This document shows, in pieces, positions 7,774 to 15,557 of a DNA stretch of 64,000 nucleotides. Within the stretch, counting starts at the first letter, position 1. Every line of letters begins with the position of its first letter. The translations under genes were made by a program, and so were the position numbers. Location of the stretch: assembly GCF_024813435.1 (NCBI RefSeq), contig NZ_JANAEZ010000003.1:524164-588163 (forward strand), given 5' to 3'. A model generated the notes under the pieces. It ran no database searches, had not been told where the DNA came from, and saw nothing but the letters and a program-made list of their open reading frames with translations. Origin of the DNA: Cognataquiflexum gelatinilyticum. GTDB lineage: Bacteria; Bacteroidota; Bacteroidia; Cytophagales; Cyclobacteriaceae.

Positions 7774-9123
7774 ATGGGAGATTTTATAATTGACTTCAGT
7801 AACTGGATTTGGGACATGCCAATGCTTGTGTTGCTGATGGGAGGAGGCTTGATTTTGTTTATTTATTCAGGTTTTTTGCCTTTCAGGTATTTTGGTCATG
7901 CCCTTAAAGTTGTCCGTGGGAAATATGACAATCAGAACATGCCCGGACAGATTTCTTCCCAACAGGCGCTTTCGGCGGCGATTGCTGCGACTGTCGGCCT
8001 TGGGAATATCAGTGGTGTTGCGATAGCCATCAATATGGGAGGTCCCGGAGCGATTTTTTGGATGTGGATGTCTGCTTTTGTAGGCATGGCTACCAAATAT
8101 TTTACCTGTAGTCTAGCCATCATGTTTAGGGGAAAAGACACTTCCGGGGAAATTCAAGGAGGTCCAATGTATGTGATCGAGCATGGCATGGGTCCAAAAT
8201 GGAAACCATTGGCAATTCTGTTTTCTGTGGCAGGTGTGTTGGGATTGTTGTCTATTTTCCAAGCAAACCAATTAACCGAAGTTACCAGAACGGTGATGTT
8301 GGAACCCTATGGATTGGATAATGGAGAAAGTACAAAATGGATTTTGGGGATTTTGATGATGGTGGCAGTTGCTGCTGTGATATTGGGAGGAATTCAAAGA
8401 ATTGCCGCAGTCGCTTCTAAGTTGGTGCCTTTTATGGTGATCCTATATTTTGGTACGGTTCTTTTGATCATGTTTCAATATATCGAACGGGTTCCTGAAA
8501 TGTTTTTATTGATTATCGAAGATGCCTTTACAGGAAATGCGGTGATGGGTGGGGCTGTTGGTGCGGTGATGGTGATTGGGGCAAGAAGGGCTGCTTTTTC
8601 CAATGAAGCCGGAATCGGCACTGCCCCTATGGTACATGGAGCTTCCAAAAACAATGAACCTGTCAGAGAAGGATTGATTGCTATGTTGGGGCCATTCATT
8701 GATACGGTTGTGGTTTGCACATTGACTGCCTTTGTGATTTTGTTGACAGGGGTGTGGGAAACAAGTGAAAATAACGGGGTGCAATTGACGCTTCAGGCAT
8801 TTGAAATGGGACTTCCGGGAGTTGGAAAGTACCTGCTGATGTTGGCTGTACTTGTTTTTGCACTTTCCACCATGTTCACCTATTCATACTATGGTCATAA
8901 ATGCTTCAATTATCTCTTTGGAGCAGAAAAAGCTAATTATTACAATTATTTTTATCTGGTGACAATCGTCGCCGGGGCAGTGGTATCACTTGAAGTGGTA
9001 GTGAGTTTTATTGATGGAATGTACGCCATCATGGCAATTCCGACGATGATTTCAACCATTTATTTGGCGCCAAAAGTCAAAGCTGCTACCAAGGATTATT
9101 TTGCAAGGATGAAGGGGGAATAA
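7774..9123 (+). CDS. Alanine/sodium symporter family (AGCS) transporter
   Basis: This 449-residue polytopic inner-membrane protein matches the AGCS family. The first hydrophobic block MPMLVLLMGGGLILFIYSG is followed by the conserved core ATVGLGNISGVAIAINMGG (about 70-88), the GGPMYVIEHGMG loop and FSNEAGIGTAPM. These proteins import alanine or glycine with Na+ or H+. About 10-11 membrane segments are evident, and the length is typical of the family. It appears to be monocistronic: a terminator precedes it and about 200 nt separate it from glycerate kinase. Confidence 0.93.
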   Translation: MGDFIIDFSNWIWDMPMLVLLMGGGLILFIYSGFLPFRYFGHALKVVRGKYDNQNMPGQISSQQALSAAIAATVGLGNISGVAIAINMGGPGAIFWMWMSAFVGMATKYFTCSLAIMFRGKDTSGEIQGGPMYVIEHGMGPKWKPLAILFSVAGVLGLLSIFQANQLTEVTRTVMLEPYGLDNGESTKWILGILMMVAVAAVILGGIQRIAAVASKLVPFMVILYFGTVLLIMFQYIERVPEMFLLIIEDAFTGNAVMGGAVGAVMVIGARRAAFSNEAGIGTAPMVHGASKNNEPVREGLIAMLGPFIDTVVVCTLTAFVILLTGVWETSENNGVQLTLQAFEMGLPGVGKYLLMLAVLVFALSTMFTYSYYGHKCFNYLFGAEKANYYNYFYLVTIVAGAVVSLEVVVSFIDGMYAIMAIPTMISTIYLAPKVKAATKDYFARMKGE

Positions 9124-9133
9124 GGATTGTCAA

Positions 9134-9152
9134 GTTGTCCGCTAAAGCTGTT
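9134..9152 (-). repeat. AACAGCTTTAGCGGACAAC element, reverse copy
   Basis: Read on the minus strand, these 19 nt equal AACAGCTTTAGCGGACAAC. The same or a one-base variant occurs at 12568-12586 and 12661-12679, in each case beside ACAAC-rich DNA. Confidence 0.7.
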
Positions 9153-9240
9153 ATGAGGTTGGAAAGGAGTCAAAGAGAACTCGATAACTTGATCAAAAAG
9201 ACAAACAAAATAGTCAAAGAGACCCTTCGTGCCTTAGGGT

Positions 9241-9302
9241 GACGCAACCCGACAACCCGACAACTTGACAACCCGACAACAATCACAACAATTACAACCA
9301 AA
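9241..9302. repeat. Degenerate CAACCCGACAA / ACAATTACAAC tandem-like repeat
   Basis: The words CAACCCGACAAC, CCCGACAACTTGACAAC and ACAACAATTACAACC recur within about 60 nt directly upstream of glycerate kinase. The same ACAATTACAAC vocabulary fills the region 12240-12720. The array is degenerate and non-coding, with no spacer structure. Confidence 0.6.
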
Positions 9303-9319
9303 TTAACCCTGCCAAACCA

Positions 9320-10420
9320 ATGAACCTCCTCATCGCCCCAAATGCTTTCAAAGGAACGATTGAAGCTGACGAAGCGGCGGAAATTATTGGGAATGCGATA
9401 TTGGTAAAAATGCCGGATGCGAATCTGACGGTCTGCCCAATAGCGGATGGTGGGGATGGAACATGCTTTTTGCTTGGAAAAGCTTTGAATTTAGAGCAGG
9501 TTTTTGAAATTGCCTTAGATCCTTTGGGAAGGCCGGTGCAGGGATTTTATTTTTTGGATCCTGGGCAAAAGACAGCTTATCTGGATGTTTCTACTGTTTC
9601 AGGAATCAAATCATTAAAACCTCACGAGCGAAATCCTTGGATTACAAGTACATTCGGAACTGGGGATTTGATCAGAAAAGCGCTTGATTCAGGAGTGGAA
9701 CATATCATATTGGGATTGGGAGGAAGTGCGACAGTGGATCTTGGGATCGGGATTTTGAGAGGATTGGGATTTTTATTTTTGGATGAAAAAGGAAGGGAAA
9801 TCCCGGTTTTTTCAGAAGGTTTTATTTTCAAAATCCGATTTATCCAAAGCCCGATACCGAAACCAACCTTAAAATTTACATGCCTCTGCGATGTGAATAA
9901 CCATTTTTTTGGTCCCTTAGGAGCTATTCCTGTTTTTGGTCCCCAAAAAGGATTGGAAAAGGAGGATCTGGAAAAGTTTGAAAATGAGTGTTCCAAGGCA
10001 TTGGAATTAATGGCCAAAAAATCAGGAAAGCAGTTAGCAGACAGAGAAAGTTTTGGCGCTGCGGGAGGAATTGCCTTTGGGCTTTCCTTCTTTTTTCCGG
10101 TGGAAATAGAGAAAGGGGCAAAATGGTTTTTCGAAAAAGTCGGAATCGAATCCAAAATCAAAACCGCGGATATCGTCATCACAGGAGAAGGCCGCTATGA
10201 CAGCCAATCCGCTTCAGGAAAAGGAAGTTTCGAACTGTTACAGTTGGCAAGAAAACATGGTAAAAAAACAGTCCTGATCACCTCAGGAAACGGTGGAAAA
10301 GATTCAGGTTTTGACGAAGTGATCCAATTGCCTGACCTTGATTTTTCAAAAAAAGATTTTAATGAAAAAGCCAAAGAGAACTTGGAAAAAGAGGTTTTAT
10401 CCTACGATTTTTTTGGATAA
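9320..10420 (+). CDS. Glycerate kinase (GlxK/GarK family)
   Basis: The 366-residue protein belongs to the single-domain-family glycerate kinases. It opens with LLIAPNAFKGTIEADEAAE and has the conserved PIADGGDGT (about 42-50), HIILGLGGSATVDLG, FGAAGGIAFG and DIVITGEGRYDSQS near 290-303. It phosphorylates D-glycerate to a phosphoglycerate with ATP in the cytoplasm, linking glyoxylate or sugar-acid catabolism to glycolysis. The start ATG matches the family N terminus exactly. The upstream region is repeat-rich, and the downstream neighbour is convergent 39 nt away. Confidence 0.93.
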   Translation: MNLLIAPNAFKGTIEADEAAEIIGNAILVKMPDANLTVCPIADGGDGTCFLLGKALNLEQVFEIALDPLGRPVQGFYFLDPGQKTAYLDVSTVSGIKSLKPHERNPWITSTFGTGDLIRKALDSGVEHIILGLGGSATVDLGIGILRGLGFLFLDEKGREIPVFSEGFIFKIRFIQSPIPKPTLKFTCLCDVNNHFFGPLGAIPVFGPQKGLEKEDLEKFENECSKALELMAKKSGKQLADRESFGAAGGIAFGLSFFFPVEIEKGAKWFFEKVGIESKIKTADIVITGEGRYDSQSASGKGSFELLQLARKHGKKTVLITSGNGGKDSGFDEVIQLPDLDFSKKDFNEKAKENLEKEVLSYDFFG

Positions 10421-10459
10421 AACATCATCTATGTCACGTTGGTTAAATAATAAAATTTT

Positions 10460-12238
10460 TCAAAACCATTCTCCTTTCATCTCCACGGTCAGCATATCAT
10501 CTGAAACCAGTCTTTTTCCAAGTCCATCCATTTTGACAAGTTCGTATTCGAAGAAATAGCGCATGGCCATCAGTTTTCCCTTGTAGAAATCAGTTTCAGG
10601 ACTTCCTTTATCCAAAGCTTCGTGAGCGGTAATTCCTTGACTTAGCCATTGCCAAGAGATGGTCAGGATGCCGATGTATTCAAGGTAAAGCGAGGCATCT
10701 GAGAGAAATTCTTCCGGATTTTGGGAAGCTTTGCCAAATAAATGGAAACTTGTCTGTTGGGCTCGCTGGAGGTATTTTTCTAGTTTCTCAGCAAAAGGAA
10801 CAAGGGAGCTCATTTCTTTGGCCGAGGCTATGGTCTTCTTGATTTCAGTAGCAAACAACTGAAGGGCTTTTCCTTCCTGCATCAATACTTTTCTTCCCAA
10901 AAGATCCAATCCATGAATCCCCGTCGTCCCTTCGTGGATGGGATGGATGCGTGCCTCGCGGTAATATTGCTCTACCGGAAAGTCAGTAGTATAACCTGCT
11001 CCTCCCAAAATCTGTACTGCGGCAGATGTCGTCAAACAGCACATTTCAGAAGGGTAGGATTTTGCAATAGGAGTCAGCAAGTCAAGTAAGAGTGATGCTT
11101 CTTCTTTTTCTTTTCCCTCAGCGACATGGACCAGGTCACCCAATCTGGCACAAAAAAATAAAAGAGAAAGTGCACCTTCCGTCACTGATTTTTGGAACAG
11201 TAGCATGCGTTTCACATCTGCATGTTCAATGATCGGAATTTGGGGTTTTAAGGGGTCTTTTTCGGTGATTTTACGTCCCTGAGGCCTCTCCTTGGCATAA
11301 GCAAGGGAAGATTGGAAAGCAGCAGTCCCTATGGCAGCAGCATTCATCCCAACTCCCACTCGAGCTTCATTCATCATCTGAAACATGTAGGACAATCCCT
11401 TATTGGCCTCGCCAACAAGGTAGCCTTCCGCACTGTCATTTGATCCGATCATCAGGTGCGCTATCGGTGCTCCTTTGTAGCCCATCTTGTGGTAAATTCC
11501 TTCGGTAAGCACATCATTAGGTTCATTGTCCGGAACTCGTTTTTGGGGAACAACAAACAAAGAAATTCCTTTCACTCCTGCCGGGGCGCCTTTGATTCGG
11601 GCGAGCATGAGGTGTATGACATTCTCACAGGCATCATGGTCCCCACAGGAAATGTATATTTTTTGGCCTTGGATTTTAAAAACCCCTTCCTTTTCAGTTG
11701 GAATTGCCATTGTACTGAGGTCAGTGAGCGAAGAACCTGCATCTGGTTCGGTTAGTGCCATGGTTCCCTGCCATTTACCGTTGTACATGTTTGGGGTGAA
11801 GGTGTCGATCAGTTGCTGACTGCCAAAAGTCCTGATCAGGTTGGCTGCACCTGTAGTCAAAAAAGGATAAACGGAACTGGAATAATTGGCTGCCTGAAAT
11901 ATAAACCCTGCAGCAAGGTGGATGGTATTCGGCAGTTGTTGTCCACCTTCTTCATAGCTAAAAGTGGCATTGATCCAACCGTCCTGCCCAAACTGCCGGA
12001 CAATCTTTTTCATGCCTTCATGCACCTTGATTTTCCCTCCGATAAGCTGAGGTTCATTCCTGTCCATGTCAGTCAACAACGGAAAAAGTGAAGTCACTGC
12101 AATCTGATCTGCTGCCTCCAAAACCATTTGGAAAGTTTCTTGACTGTGGTCTTCGAAATATTTGAAACAGGTCAGTTCAAGTACCTTTTGGTTTTCGAAA
12201 AGCTGGAATTGAAGGTCACGTTTGGAGTAGAAGGGCAT
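10460..12238 (-). CDS. Acyl-CoA dehydrogenase, long DmdC-like form with C-terminal extension
   Basis: This 592-residue protein is an FAD-dependent acyl-CoA dehydrogenase of the long subfamily that includes DmdC and FadE5-like enzymes, rather than the ~380-residue short form. Visible signatures are WQGTMALTEPDAGSSLTDL in the mid domain and IHEGTTGIHGLDLLGRKVL near residue 434, where the Glu is the likely catalytic base. About 150 residues follow as the extra C-terminal domain. It oxidises acyl-CoA to enoyl-CoA; chain length or substrate cannot be told. It stands alone and converges with glycerate kinase. No electron-transfer flavoprotein genes are nearby. Confidence 0.92.
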   Translation of the reverse strand: MPFYSKRDLQFQLFENQKVLELTCFKYFEDHSQETFQMVLEAADQIAVTSLFPLLTDMDRNEPQLIGGKIKVHEGMKKIVRQFGQDGWINATFSYEEGGQQLPNTIHLAAGFIFQAANYSSSVYPFLTTGAANLIRTFGSQQLIDTFTPNMYNGKWQGTMALTEPDAGSSLTDLSTMAIPTEKEGVFKIQGQKIYISCGDHDACENVIHLMLARIKGAPAGVKGISLFVVPQKRVPDNEPNDVLTEGIYHKMGYKGAPIAHLMIGSNDSAEGYLVGEANKGLSYMFQMMNEARVGVGMNAAAIGTAAFQSSLAYAKERPQGRKITEKDPLKPQIPIIEHADVKRMLLFQKSVTEGALSLLFFCARLGDLVHVAEGKEKEEASLLLDLLTPIAKSYPSEMCCLTTSAAVQILGGAGYTTDFPVEQYYREARIHPIHEGTTGIHGLDLLGRKVLMQEGKALQLFATEIKKTIASAKEMSSLVPFAEKLEKYLQRAQQTSFHLFGKASQNPEEFLSDASLYLEYIGILTISWQWLSQGITAHEALDKGSPETDFYKGKLMAMRYFFEYELVKMDGLGKRLVSDDMLTVEMKGEWF

Positions 12239-12397
12239 GGTTGTTTGGGTTGTAATGGTTGTAATTGTTATAGTGGTTTAAAATGTTTTCGGGTTGTCAT
12301 TGTTGTCTGCTTCGCGTTGTCAAGTTATCTGGTTGTAGTGGTTGTATTTGCTTTCTGGTTTTCATTGTTATCGAGTTGTAATTGTTGTCGGCTTCCC

Positions 12398-12480
12398 CGT
12401 CATTCTGAACCGCAGCCTGCAAAGGTGAAGAATCTTTCTTTCCTGAGACACTTCTCCTCCGCGGCGGAGAGGTGTGACGA
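12398..12480. repeat. GTCATTCTGAAC...GAAGAATCTTT GC-rich dispersed element
   Basis: The segment begins CGTCATTCTGAACCGCAG, continues GGTGAAGAATCTTTC, holds the near-palindrome CTCCTCCGCGGCGGAG and ends GTGTGACGA. The GTCATTCTGA...GAAGAATCT wording is that of a repeat I recall as widespread in Bacteroidota intergenic DNA. The GC-rich core stands out sharply from its AT-rich surroundings. Confidence 0.55.
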
Positions 12481-12567
12481 TCCAGTTTGTCAGGTTTTCA
12501 AGTTTTTGAAAATCCCTTTACATCTCGACATCAGCTTTAGAGAGGGACTTAACAAAAGCTTGTGGAC

Positions 12568-12586
12568 AACAGCTTTAGCGGACAAC
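12568..12586 (+). repeat. AACAGCTTTAGCGGACAAC element, copy 2
   Basis: It is identical over 19 nt to the reverse complement of 9134-9152. It is preceded by CTTGTGGAC and followed by CTGACAATCC. Confidence 0.7.
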
Positions 12587-12660
12587 CTGACAATCCTAAT
12601 TCCTCCCAACAATTACAACACGCATGTTACAACAATTACAACTATTTTTTCCAACCCGAA

Positions 12661-12679
12661 AACAGCTTTAGCGGCCAAC
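12661..12679 (+). repeat. AACAGCTTTAGCGGCCAAC element, copy 3
   Basis: It differs from copy 2 by a single base (A to C at position 15), in the same orientation and 93 nt downstream. Confidence 0.7.
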
Positions 12680-12704
12680 CATGACAACGCGAAGCATAGA
12701 ACAA

Positions 12705-13259
12705 TTACAACTTTTTAATCACCCTACATGGATTTCCTGCGGCGATGACATCATCGGGGATATCTTTAGTGACTACAGATCCTGCGCCTATGATTGACCT
12801 CGATCCGATGCTGACTCCCGGACAAATTATAGTAGAACCTCCGATCCAAACATCATCTCCGATTGTGATGGGTTTTCCAAATTCTGCCAGACTTCCCCTT
12901 TCTCTAAAATCAGTCGGATGTGTGGCAGCATAGAATTGGACATTGGGAGCGATCAGCACTCTGCTTCCCAAAGTTACTGGGGTAACATCAAGCACCACAC
13001 AGTTGAAGTTGAAAAACACGTCATCTCCTGCCGTGATATTATAGCCGTAGTCACAAAAGAAAGGCGGTTCAATCCAAAAATTCTTGCCTTTCTTCCCGAT
13101 AAGTTTGGCAAGAATACTTTCCCGCAATTCCGTTTCGTCAGGATTCGAATCATTGAGTTGCTTGGTCAGTTGCCTTGCATGTAGTCTTTCTGCAACCAAT
13201 TCCGGATCTGAAGCAAAATACAATTGGCCGGCAAGCATTTTTTCTTTTTCGGATTTCAT
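12705..13259 (-). CDS. Sugar O-acetyltransferase, maltose/galactoside acetyltransferase family
   Basis: The 184-residue protein has the N-terminal Mac domain (MLAGQLYFASDPELVAERL) and then left-handed beta-helix hexapeptide repeats (for example VLIAPNVQFYAATHP, ITIGDDVWIGGSTIICPGVSIG, SIIGAGSVVTKDIP). His114 in ATHP is the expected catalytic residue of LacA/Maa enzymes. Length and layout are complete for the family. It transfers acetyl from acetyl-CoA to a sugar hydroxyl; the acceptor is unknown. The start ATG at 13257-13259 is followed by MKSEKEKM and preceded by the TTGAGATTTGAGACAA repeat. Confidence 0.93.
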   Translation of the reverse strand: MKSEKEKMLAGQLYFASDPELVAERLHARQLTKQLNDSNPDETELRESILAKLIGKKGKNFWIEPPFFCDYGYNITAGDDVFFNFNCVVLDVTPVTLGSRVLIAPNVQFYAATHPTDFRERGSLAEFGKPITIGDDVWIGGSTIICPGVSIGSRSIIGAGSVVTKDIPDDVIAAGNPCRVIKKL

Positions 13260-13268
13260 AAATTAGAC

Positions 13269-13284
13269 TTGAGATTTGAGACAA
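13269..13284. repeat. TTGAGATTTGAGACAA repeat, copy 1
   Basis: These 16 nt are identical to 60702-60717. Both copies lie a few bases to a few tens of bases 5' of the start codon of a minus-strand gene. Confidence 0.6.
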
Positions 13285-13286
13285 GA

Positions 13287-13366
13287 GAAATGAGATGAAA
13301 TAGAGTGGAAATAGATTGAAATATGGTAGAAATAAATTGAAATACGGCGGAAATAGAGTAGAAAAG
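13287..13366. repeat. GAAATA repeats with helical (10-11 bp) spacing, copy 1
   Basis: GAAAT(A/G) or GAAAAG begins at 13287, 13297, 13308, 13318, 13329, 13339, 13350 and 13361. The spacings are 10, 11, 10, 11, 10, 11 and 11 bp, close to one DNA helical turn. Spacer bases vary (GATT, TGGTA, AATT, CGGCG, GAGTA). The period is not a multiple of three, so a coding origin is unlikely. A second array in opposite orientation lies at 63812-63879. Confidence 0.75.
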
Positions 13367-13449
13367 GATATTTATTGATATTTGATATTAGTGGATATTG
13401 AATACGAGTAGGATTTCGAATTGTGCGCTTATATCATAAATTAATATTT

Positions 13450-13478
13450 CGCTGAAAGCGTATTTCGCCAAGCCTATA
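13450..13478. repeat. CGCTGAAAGCG hairpin plus TCGCCAAGCCTATA word, copy 1
   Basis: CGCTGAAAGCG at 13450-13460 is a small hairpin, and TCGCCAAGCCTATA at 13465-13478 follows. The same 14-mer occurs at 53175-53188, with a CGCTGTTAGCG hairpin at 53273-53283. Confidence 0.55.
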
Positions 13479-13496
13479 TCCCCCATAAATCCGTCC

Positions 13497-14033
13497 CTAT
13501 AATAATTTTTTTGCCTGATCGAGATGTCTTTGCTCATGGGCCACGATGATGTCAATTGCCTTTTCTAGGGAATAGACTATCAATTTGTTGGCAGGAGAAT
13601 GGATGACGGTCTTTTTTTCAAAAAACGGTACCAATTCAATTATCCATTTTTTGAGTTCTTCTTGGTGGTTTTGAAACCTTTCCAATACGGTGGCATCGCC
13701 CTCTGTCACTTTTGGTTCCCAAAGAGGGAAAGTCCTGGCTTTTTTCTTTCCACCATCAGAAACTGATTTTAAAATCAAGTTGCCAAAGAGATTAGAAAAA
13801 TAAGGGAATCTTGAAATGAAAGCCCCTTGAAAACTCCCGTTTTTCAATTTTTCAAAAATTGGAAAATAGGTTCGATTAATGGTAATGAGGTGTTCAAAGT
13901 TCTCGGCTATGCTCCAGGTTTCTGCATTGGGTTTGAGGTGCATTTTCTCTACCGAAAGTGCAATGAATCCTTCAATTGCCTCTTTGGTTATATTATCAAT
14001 GGAATCAATCCAATTCTTAATCTGCGTTGTCAT
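13497..14033 (-). CDS. DinB family (DinB-like four-helix metal-binding) protein
   Basis: The 178-residue protein matches the DinB-like superfamily: helical throughout, with a predicted metal triad of H48 (ENFEHLI), H166 and H170 (AHEQRHLDQ). These are the canonical positions near the end of helix 2 and in the last helix. Relatives include thiol-dependent metalloenzymes and damage-inducible proteins; function here is unknown. The start is separated by a single base from the ceramidase-like gene's stop, so it lies downstream of that gene in a two-gene operon on the minus strand. Confidence 0.85.
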   Translation of the reverse strand: MTTQIKNWIDSIDNITKEAIEGFIALSVEKMHLKPNAETWSIAENFEHLITINRTYFPIFEKLKNGSFQGAFISRFPYFSNLFGNLILKSVSDGGKKKARTFPLWEPKVTEGDATVLERFQNHQEELKKWIIELVPFFEKKTVIHSPANKLIVYSLEKAIDIIVAHEQRHLDQAKKLL

Positions 14034-14034
14034 A

Positions 14035-15306
14035 TCAATTGGGTAGTTGGGTGTAATTTTGCTTAGAAAGCTTGGTAAGTTCTTCCATCAATACATTTCC
14101 TGTTTCCTTTCCTAAAGACATTCTTGTCAAATAGGGGGCATGCGGAAGGTTTGGATTTTCAAAATAGCTTGGTTTGACGATATATCCCAAAGCATCCTGA
14201 CTTAATCCAAGGATAAATTTTGGGCCTTCAGGCATAAGTTCTTTGGTTTTCATCCCATAGATCGGAGCGGTTTCTCCAGGATGGCTTGCAAATGTAGCTT
14301 CCCCAATGGAAAACCATACAACTTCGGATTCGATCACATCAGTGACTTTTCTATCGACGATGATTCCTGCTTCAGAAAGTTGCTGCCAAGCTTCATTCAT
14401 AACAGGAAAAAACACGGTTTTTCTTTGGAAATTGAGTTTGGATTTGGACAAAGTTTTTGGTTCCAATAGAGAAGCAGTCGCTGATAAAGCCAATTCTTGC
14501 CCTCTTTGCAAGGCTTTTTGATATCCACCCTCTTTGTCGGAAGGCTGTATCCATCCTCCGATCGCACCTTGGAGAAAAAGATGTTCTCCACCCCATTCTT
14601 TTTCCATTTCTTTATAAAACCCTGCGAGGTAATCAGCCGAAACCTCTGAATAAACAGCATCCATATAAGTTGGGTGACAGGCAAAATTGGTAAGGGTGAC
14701 TATATTTTTTTGGTTCTTGTCCAGAAACTGTAACACCGTGACGGACCTGTCGATTTCCTCCTGACAGATATTGGCAACCCAATCTTCTCCTGATTCATTT
14801 TGGCCATACCTGATGGTGCTTTCCTGTAGGTTTTTGGAAGCTTTTTGAATCTGTTCGGCAACTGTCTGTACCAAAAAGTCCATGTATTGCTTGTTTACAC
14901 CACTTTCTGAGAAATCTTTTCCCCAAAGCCCGACTATGTCAGGTCCTGAATGGGTATGTGTGGAACTGATGACAATATTTTCAGGAGAAAAAGAAATGTC
15001 GAATTCCATTTGGGCAGTTCGTTCTCTGATTTTTTGTAAGTCCTGATACAGCAATCCGATGCAATCCAAGGTGACCAATGCCATTGATTTTTCCCCGTCA
15101 TAAAGCACAATGGCCTTGGCATAAAGGCTATCCAAAACGCCGGTAAAGGTTCTATTTTGTTTGTCTCCGGCGATGAATGAACCAATAGGAGGGTTGATGA
15201 CTGCCTTGGACACTCCTATCTGAATCTCAGACAAGGTTTTTGTTTTCTTTATGGAACAACCAAAGTTGAGACAAATTAGAATCAGAAAGATGCCTAGGTT
15301 TTTCAT
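14035..15306 (-). CDS. Neutral/alkaline non-lysosomal ceramidase-like N-terminal domain lipoprotein
   Basis: This 423-residue protein begins with a lipoprotein signal ending LICLNFGC, so it is probably anchored at the outer or inner membrane. The mature part carries the ceramidase N-terminal domain pattern: QIGVSKAVINPPIGSFIAG near the start, SSTHTHSGPD (about 112-121, zinc-ligand histidines) and FACHPTYMD. It is shorter than true neutral ceramidases (over 650 residues) and lacks the C-terminal Ig-like domain. Such short forms are common in Bacteroidota and Planctomycetota, often near sugar-degradation genes, and their substrates are unproven. Hydrolysis of an amide bond in a lipid or other envelope molecule is plausible. 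Confidence 0.85.
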   Translation of the reverse strand: MKNLGIFLILICLNFGCSIKKTKTLSEIQIGVSKAVINPPIGSFIAGDKQNRTFTGVLDSLYAKAIVLYDGEKSMALVTLDCIGLLYQDLQKIRERTAQMEFDISFSPENIVISSTHTHSGPDIVGLWGKDFSESGVNKQYMDFLVQTVAEQIQKASKNLQESTIRYGQNESGEDWVANICQEEIDRSVTVLQFLDKNQKNIVTLTNFACHPTYMDAVYSEVSADYLAGFYKEMEKEWGGEHLFLQGAIGGWIQPSDKEGGYQKALQRGQELALSATASLLEPKTLSKSKLNFQRKTVFFPVMNEAWQQLSEAGIIVDRKVTDVIESEVVWFSIGEATFASHPGETAPIYGMKTKELMPEGPKFILGLSQDALGYIVKPSYFENPNLPHAPYLTRMSLGKETGNVLMEELTKLSKQNYTQLPN

Positions 15307-15511
15307 TTAAAGGATTATTGAAATTTAAACATCAATTATTGAGTAATTTAGGATGGAATCTTACTTTTTTATCTAACCATATAAAAAAAATTATGACACA
15401 TCTTTGGAATCTGAATAGCCAAGGTTTGAAAACTGAATGTGGTTGGCACATAAAAACATACAGATTAATTTGTTGGTGTTTTAGATAAAATGATTCACCT
15501 ACTTAAAGAAC

Positions 15512-15525
15512 TTATCTTGAGATAA
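15512..15525. promoter_or_regulatory. TTATCT-TG-AGATAA palindrome upstream of the ABC exporter
   Basis: A perfect 6-bp inverted repeat with a 2-bp centre lies 33 nt before the start of the ABC exporter gene. It could be an operator. No adjacent regulator gene supports this. Confidence 0.25.
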
Positions 15526-15557
15526 AAATTGTTACAATCTGTTTTTAACCCTTTACC

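Larger units (their letters stand above)
12239..12704. other. Repeat-rich intergenic region
   Basis: This 466-nt region contains no credible gene. An open frame on the plus strand translates to low-complexity repeats and was discarded. It is a mosaic of GGTTGTAATTGTTGT words at the left, a GC-rich GTCATTCTGAAC segment at 12398-12480, two AACAGCTTTAGCGG copies, and ACAATTACAAC words at the right. The composition suggests successive insertion of short mobile repeats. Confidence 0.6.

Noticed and set aside
12128..12718. A 196-residue plus-strand open reading frame
   Set aside because: It reads through the 5' part of the opposite-strand acyl-CoA dehydrogenase gene and then through intergenic repeats; the product is low-complexity (many Val and Thr runs) with no domain, so I treat it as chance.
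9241..12720. ACAAC-rich DNA as a possible replication origin or DnaA box cluster
   Set aside because: No DnaA consensus boxes (TTATNCACA) or dnaA/dnaN/gidA genes were seen, and the words are degenerate repeats.
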